A stretch of 64,000 bases of DNA from Pogostemon cablin. Taxonomy: Eukaryota; Streptophyta; Magnoliopsida; Lamiales; Lamiaceae. The stretch's first letter is position 1, and each line of letters starts with the position of its first letter. Location of the stretch: positions 4,018,985 through 4,082,984 of the forward strand of contig CM042985.1 in the NCBI GenBank assembly GCA_023678885.1, in the 5' to 3' direction. Both the position numbers and the translations under genes were made by a program. Positions 58,740 to 64,000 of this stretch are shown in pieces. The notes under the pieces were generated by a model. That model was not told the origin of the DNA. It did not search any database and saw only the letters and a program-made list of their open reading frames with translations.

Positions 58740-59275
58740 ACCAAAAATTTCATCACCCAACGTACAACATGCACAACCAAAACACATATCCACAAGCAAA
58801 TAATTCAGTAAAATTGCAAGAAATAAGAAAACCCACAAAATAGAGTGCAATCAGCCTCTGCGTCAAACTCACACTCACAAACTCATTTTCTTACAACAAC
58901 AACACAATAACCTCTATCATATGTGACAAAACAAAAGAATCACCATCACATCTTCCTCTACTAACACAATTCAAATTCTCTTCCATATCACTAGTTGTTC
59001 GTTTCTACACTCGTCGCGATGGCATCATCAACCATCGTCTCTCCACCTTCTTTCACCCAAAATGCCCGGCCCCGCCACCAAGCTCGTCCACAACATCGGG
59101 GTCTCCACCTACGATGTCCACATTGACACCTCTTGGAGTTTTTGGTTCCGCACTTTTACCCCAGACCACACTGCCAAGTTAGTTTTAACAGCAAAATCGT
59201 GAAGATTTCCAAACCTAATGTTAATAATTGATATTCTATTTATAACACAAAAAATCAAACCCACACATTGAACAA
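58740..59275 (+). pseudogene. Carboxylesterase 5'-end fragment, unit 8
   Basis: Last unit. Very similar to unit 5 (shared ACCTCTTGGAGTTTTTGG and TTCGTTTCTACACT), so 5 and 8 are closest relatives. Array homology ends at about 59275 (CACACATTGAA). Confidence 0.65.
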
Positions 59276-60590
59276 GACCAATTCAATAGAAATGTATACA
59301 AGACGACCCATCACAGCAAAAAATATTAAATTAAATTTGGATTCAAAAGCAATATCAGGGTACACTCTTTACTTGTCACGGAAATAATGCAAATAATGAC
59401 CAAAAGAGACCATACTTGTTAAACATTCACAAATCATAACTATAGGTAGATGACAAGACATATCGGTAAAGCTTCAGTTCTCAGAGAAAATATTGCAAGT
59501 AAGAGACTAAGATTCTGAATTACAATGTAAAAAAAAAAAATTAATGTAACATTCACAAATCATAACTATAGGCAGATGACAAGACATATCGGGTAAAGCT
59601 TCAGTTCTCAGAGAAAATATTGCAAGTAAGAGACTAAGATTCCGAATTACAATGTAAAAAAAAATTAATGTGCATTCCCTCTAGTTTCAATTATTTCTTC
59701 ACTTCCTCTCCAACTTGTAAAATTATCATATCTAAGGGTTTAAACATAGTATAGCAGGTTGCTGATAGAGATGGTTTAGCTTGTGAACATTTTTTTTATC
59801 AAGGAGATATTAGGCTTAGTCAGCTATAGAAGGAAAATGAGAACATTGGACTAATACATAGATATCGGATAAGTACATTAAATCCAATCTCTGTTGTCAA
59901 AAGAATTTCACTTGCAGCAAATATTATACCGCAGAAAAATCCATACAGAAGTTAATCCATGATCATTCGAAGTAAATAAGATAGAAATACACTAAACATT
60001 GATTTTTTTTGCTAGCTCCAAATTTTATGAGTATTCATGAATAAACAAAGAGATAACAAAAGAGTATGATCACCGAGAGATCCTTCAGAGGACTCCTTCA
60101 ACTGAATTACCGTTCTTGATTCATAGTCCCAACAATACAACAATGCACGCATTTTCAGATTATTTTTTCCAGAAGATAGATATTATTCGGTATGCCCTCA
60201 CAAAATACAACCAATAAAACTAATCACATTTTGTAATTGTAGTACACCCTCTCACAACGGTCTGCAAAGTCAGATTCTATTTATTTGTCAAAAACATCTC
60301 ACCTAAATTTTGGAGGGAAGTGAGAGACGGTTAGATTGAAATAGTATCCAAAAGTATATGTGCGATGAATGTTAAAGTTAAAACTGCAAAAAATGTGAGA
60401 ATTTGAGTTGGGCAATTCGTCGAACACTTGGCAGACGGATTGGGCAAGCTGGTAGAATGCATACAGGAGAAAATGGAAGCATCCAAACACAATCAAAACA
60501 AACCAAGCTGTGTACGTGTGGAGAAGCGAAAATAATTTAAGGAAACAACAGATACAGAACATAAACAATCATCAATCAGCTATGCTATCG
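59276..60590. other. Spacer with a tandem duplication
   Basis: AT-rich. Apart from the duplication at 59423-59672 no feature is clear. The right part could hold 3' exons of the minus-strand transcript predicted to start near 61160 (a CTTTGCAG acceptor-like site on the minus strand near 60259). Confidence 0.4.
59423..59672. repeat. Tandem duplication, two 126-bp units
   Basis: Units start ACATTCACAAATCATAACTA at 59423 and 59549 and differ by about three substitutions/indels plus the length of an A-run. Confidence 0.9.
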
Positions 60591-60777
60591 TTAAGAAGGC
60601 GTCAAGGGTTGGGTACCGGTACCCGGGTGCCGTCGCTGGTGAGAGGAAGTTGCACCAGAAATTGTGGAAATAGTACACCATGTCGGCGTCGGCCGGACTG
60701 TATTCCTATTGGTCCAACTGAAATTAACTACGGACAGAGTCAGAAGAAAGATTAATTGAGTGAGTACATGCCCTCGA

Positions 60778-61074
60778 TCATTGGGAGACGTGCGATGGAA
60801 CTTTGGAGTAGACGGAAGGCGGCGACGGAACACCCAACCCAACGGAAATACAGGTGTTCCGGCGAAGAGGGTATGAGGTGAAGTAGTTGGAGGCGAAAAC
60901 GCGGTCACTCAGAGGTAGTGAGCGGGCATTCGGGCCCTTATCCTCAATAGTAGCCGGCGACGGCGAGAAGTGGGTGCGGTGGCAGGGGCGTATCCATGGA
61001 AGTGAAGAAGGTGGAGAATAAACCAAACAAAATAAAAATGGAGAGGGAGTAAGAAGAAACCTACAGTTTACCAT
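60778..61074 (-). CDS. Hypothetical 98-aa protein, first exon of a possible small gene
   Basis: The first ATG after a good TATA box opens 98 codons: MVNCRFLLTPSPFLFCLVYS, then Ser/Pro-rich sequence, RNTCISVGLGVPSPPSVYSK, ending SHVSQ. The N-terminus is hydrophobic and could be a signal or organelle-targeting peptide. A GTACTCAC donor directly after the stop (about 60764) and TTAATTTCAG (about 60722) suggest that the transcript is spliced. The downstream exon can be read in several frames, so the true reading frame is uncertain. GC content is clearly higher than the surroundings. I do not recognise the product. Confidence 0.3.
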   Translation of the reverse strand: MVNCRFLLTPSPFLFCLVYSPPSSLPWIRPCHRTHFSPSPATIEDKGPNARSLPLSDRVFASNYFTSYPLRRNTCISVGLGVPSPPSVYSKVPSHVSQ

Positions 61075-61184
61075 GTTACGCCCAGATGGAGGTCAAAAAG
61101 AAATAATAGGACACGTGGCTGCTCGCAAGAGGAGGGATGTGGTGGGCAACCGGCTGTCACCGGGGCATTTACCTGCACTCCCGC

Positions 61185-61196
61185 TTTATATATAGG
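61185..61196 (-). promoter_or_regulatory. TATA box on the minus strand
   Basis: CTATATATAAAG on the minus strand, followed by GC-richer DNA with an AGCCACGTGTCC motif (about 61115) and the ATG at 61074. It predicts a start near 61160. Confidence 0.5.
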
Positions 61197-61200
61197 AAGA

Positions 61201-62238
61201 TATTATTACTGAACACCGACCTCTTGATAATAATATTATATAGGTGTAGAAATTAAATATTGAACGATCGATTTGTTTCAAGGAATGCCAAATTTAAATT
61301 GGTGAAAATAGCATTGTCGAAATTTAAAATGGTATGATATTTTAATTGTATTTATTAATTGAATATAAATATTCTACCCATTAACATCATTTGATTTATC
61401 CAATTTATTTATTTAGGAATAGTATACTAGTTTATAACTCGTGTGTATTGTGAATATAAAATTATAAATAAAATATATTTATATATTTATAATTAAATAT
61501 ATACCCTTGAATATAAAATATAAACTAAATTTTGTAGTCAAAATTGTATGTTTTTTTTATGTAGTCAATATCATTATTATTTTAAATTAATTTTTTCTAC
61601 GTTATTTTTAATTAATAGAATGAGTTTTAAGTTAAAAACATTTTTTATATATATTTTAAATATAATATTCTATACTTTATTAAATTAAGATAGAGTTAAA
61701 TGAAATTAATAAAATTTTCGTTATTTGATATATCTTAATATAATTATATTTATCTTCTTATTTTTTGAGGGTAAGTCTTGTGTGAGACCGTCTCTCGTGA
61801 GACCATTTTACACATTTTAAAATAGTTATCACTTTTGCTATAAAACGTTATCATTTTTGCTGTAAAATGCTATTACTTTTCATTTATGGAGTATTATAAA
61901 TTGTTCTTCAAATAATATTATCACTTTTCATTAATTTCTTATCACTTTTCAGCATAAAATTTATCACTTTCTGAACATTTCACGTAAGCTCTTACATTTT
62001 AAAATTTTTAAAATAATCTCCCATAATAAAGAGCGGCGCTATTGCCACCCGAAATATTACTAAGAGCACCCAAAATTTAAAAAATATGATAGTGAAAATA
62101 CTGTTATATTCTCAGCCATAAATCAAAACCCAAATTCATTAATACTAAGTCCACCTACCATCCTTGTTCGACAACTGTAATCTTCAATTTTTATCACAAT
62201 ATCACTACACGGTGGCCTCAATTAATGAAAAGCTTATA
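61201..62238. other. AT-rich spacer with one MITE
   Basis: A GTCTCAC/TTATCACTTTT-family element lies at about 61774-62000 (left AAGTCTTGTGTGAGACCGTC, five TTATCACTTT-like repeats inside). Otherwise no gene is seen. Confidence 0.55.
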
Positions 62239-62467
62239 CTCTCTCTCCGTCTCAGACTAAGAGGGTCATTTTACCATTTTGGTTGTCCCATCCAAAGAGT
62301 TTTATTTTCTTTTTTGGACACATGGGACTCATCCACACTCACTAATACATTTAAAACATGGGGCCCCCACACCCACCAATACAACTATCCACTACACATT
62401 AAATAATAATACTCTTTAATCCACGTGCCCAAAAGCAAATGAGACTCTTAGCCTGGGACGAAGGGAA
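62239..62467. mobile_element. Stowaway-like MITE
   Basis: Left CTCTCTCTCCGTCTCAGACT; right AGCCTGGGACGAAGGGAA. The interior (ACACATGGGACTCATCCACA, CTACACATTAAATAATAA) matches the element at 6982 in the same orientation. TA flanks the left end. Confidence 0.75.
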
Positions 62468-62689
62468 TATATGTAATGCTTTTTTTCTTTTGTTGTTTTG
62501 CGGCAAACAAACGTCGTGATGACAACTTATCTCTCTTGCGCCATTGCCTTTGTAGTCCTGATGTATCAAGAAAAGACCACATTCTATTTCATCACAACCC
62601 TGTTCACTTTTACTATTTCCTTGCAGCCACATTCCATTTCACCCAATCTCATTGAATATATTTATGATTTAATTCTATTTCTGAAATAT

Positions 62690-63167
62690 TATTGGAAAAT
62701 GAGACATTACATACCAAGGTTAAGATTGTGAAGTAATGAAATAGACAATATTAATAGTAAAAAATGGTTTATCAACTTGATTTTAATTGATGAATAAGTA
62801 TTCTTAATTTCTGATCAAATATTTTTTTATTATTTTTCTGTTCCAATTTTATTAATTTAATTTATTCTAATAAAAATAGGGGAATACAATTCAAGTTACT
62901 ATAAGTAAGAAGTTTGTTAAAAATTTTTATTCTATTGTACGTGAGGGGAATTCATATATCATTACAAATATTGACATGAGTGATAACACCATAAATTTGA
63001 TGATGGCATCTCATCCTTTCAAGTTAAGTTTCCACAATTATACCGTGCTTAAAAAAACAAAAGATTTTGTTTTATATAAGAGTGGCCACATGTTTGTTAA
63101 ATTCTCTACAGTCAAGTCTCAGAGCCCTGATGATGATAAATTGTTAATCGGTATTTTAATGGGATAA
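62690..63167 (+). pseudogene. RPA1-like (DUF223 OB-fold) gene remnant
   Basis: Two pieces read in one frame. Piece 1 (to 62797): IPRLRL, TGA, SNEIDNINSKKWFINLILID, E, TAA at the exon end. The intron GTATTC...AATAG is 82 nt. Piece 2 (62880-63167): GNTIQVTISKKFVKNF, YSIVREGNSYIITNIDMSDN, SHPFKLSFHNYTVLKK and DDDKLLIGILMG. This order (LxLILxDE / G..I.a / EG.vY.I / HP.KL.F...T / dkLIDvIG) is that of the replication protein A 70-kDa DUF223 OB-fold, abundant in plant genomes and in Helitron-associated RPA genes. The TGA replaces an expected Trp and the TAA an expected Gln, so it is broken. Confidence 0.65.
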
Positions 63168-64000
63168 TTAATTATAGATACACATTTATATATCATAGTT
63201 ACTAATAAATACATTGATATAATATAATTACTAATTAATCCAAAGTGTTTTTTATTTTTTCCTACTTTACCCTTATTCATAACAATTAATATTTAACGTC
63301 TATACTTAATAATTTTGATTGAATACTAATGTGCATTTAATAATATAAAAAATACACACCACTTATTTCTAATGATTACCACTGTACTCATAATAAATAC
63401 CAAGAATTTAACAATGTACATTAATGTACATTACGTTCAGAATTTAACAATGTACAATGTACATTATGTTCATAATTTAATCTTGTATCTTTTATTCTTT
63501 CTTTTATCAGGTACACTGATGTACACTTGTTTGTACTCTTCCCTCGGATTTAAGGAAAGATTTCAGGAACAAACGGTTTTACCATTTTTCTTTCCGGTCA
63601 AGTTGTTCTCTTTCTCTATATCGATGCACGCCAATGTACATTATCTTATTCATTCTTCTAATTCTCACTCCATCTGCGCACAAATGTATATAAACGAATT
63701 TAGTGTTAATTGATGTTTCCTTTATGATCTTTTTTATAAGTTTCCTTTTTATGATTTAATGAAAATTAAATGTATAGTACAGACTGTACAGTACATTCCT
63801 TTTTGTTGATTAATTAATCAAAATTAAGATGGATTAACTATATTGTTTACACGTGTGTACAATTTAAGAGTTATTCATTGTTTCTCTTTAAAAATTATTT
63901 ATCGCACACGAATGTACAATGATTTACATTTAAATAAAGAGTATTCTTTGTTTCTTTCTCCGAAAATTATTTTTCTCACATAATTGCACAGTGATGTATA
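63168..64000. other. AT-rich region with many TGTACA words
   Basis: No gene recognised. The palindrome TGTACA and its variants recur about a dozen times between 63414 and 64000, often as AATGTACAT. A short frame at 63372-63713 has no family resemblance. Confidence 0.5.

Noticed and set aside
1..64000. CRISPR arrays, bacterial operons, tRNA or rRNA genes
   Set aside because: The DNA is plainly plant nuclear. No regularly spaced repeat with unique spacers was seen, and I could not identify a cloverleaf-type tRNA or rRNA sequence by reading; a tRNA scan would be needed to exclude a tRNA completely.

Overview
The window is nuclear DNA of a flowering plant, almost certainly a eudicot. It has spliced genes with GT-AG introns, very AT-rich spacers, many small plant-type MITEs, a Ty3/Gypsy (Athila/Tat-like) retroelement remnant, and plant-specific protein families (NPH3/BTB, LRR-III receptor kinase, VSP-type acid phosphatase, CXE carboxylesterase). 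I cannot place the species from sequence alone. No bacterial, CRISPR or operon-type feature is present.

Layout. 1-5.4 kb: the 5' part of an h-type thioredoxin (minus, cut by the left edge) and a complete four-exon ubiquitin-conjugating E2 (minus). 5.4-8.8 kb: MITE-rich spacer. 9.5-13.7 kb: a plus-strand coiled-coil protein gene whose middle is a row of eight near-identical 63-nt exons, each exactly three heptads long. 14.2-16.3 kb: an LRR-III receptor-like pseudokinase (minus, convergent with the previous gene). 20.1-23.8 kb: a five-exon Ser/Pro/Arg-rich, FLO11-like/basic proline-rich protein gene (minus). 23.8-40.5 kb: about 17 kb without a recognisable gene, filled with at least four MITE families, several with clean target-site duplications. 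40.9-42.0 kb: a three-exon HAD acid phosphatase (plus) with a G-box and TATA box. 42.4-45.0 kb: a four-exon NPH3-family BTB gene (minus), convergent with the phosphatase. 44.4-49.4 kb: a tandem duplication of the promoter, first exon and part of intron 1 of that NPH3 gene; the two copies differ by clean transposon insertions. 49.7-59.3 kb: an array of about eight ~580-bp units, each carrying only the 5' coding end of a CXE-type carboxylesterase. One unit is split by a ~5-kb scrambled Gypsy remnant flanked by an 83-bp direct duplication. 59.3-64 kb: a tandem duplication, a possible small TATA-driven gene, MITEs, and a broken RPA1-like (DUF223) gene remnant.

The functional genes are ordinary housekeeping or signalling genes with no shared pathway. 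The unusual content is structural: repeated duplication of exon-sized pieces (the three-heptad exons, the duplicated NPH3 first exon, the carboxylesterase 5'-end array). Intron-exon models were built by hand from splice signals, reading-frame continuity and family similarity. No alignment or database search was run.
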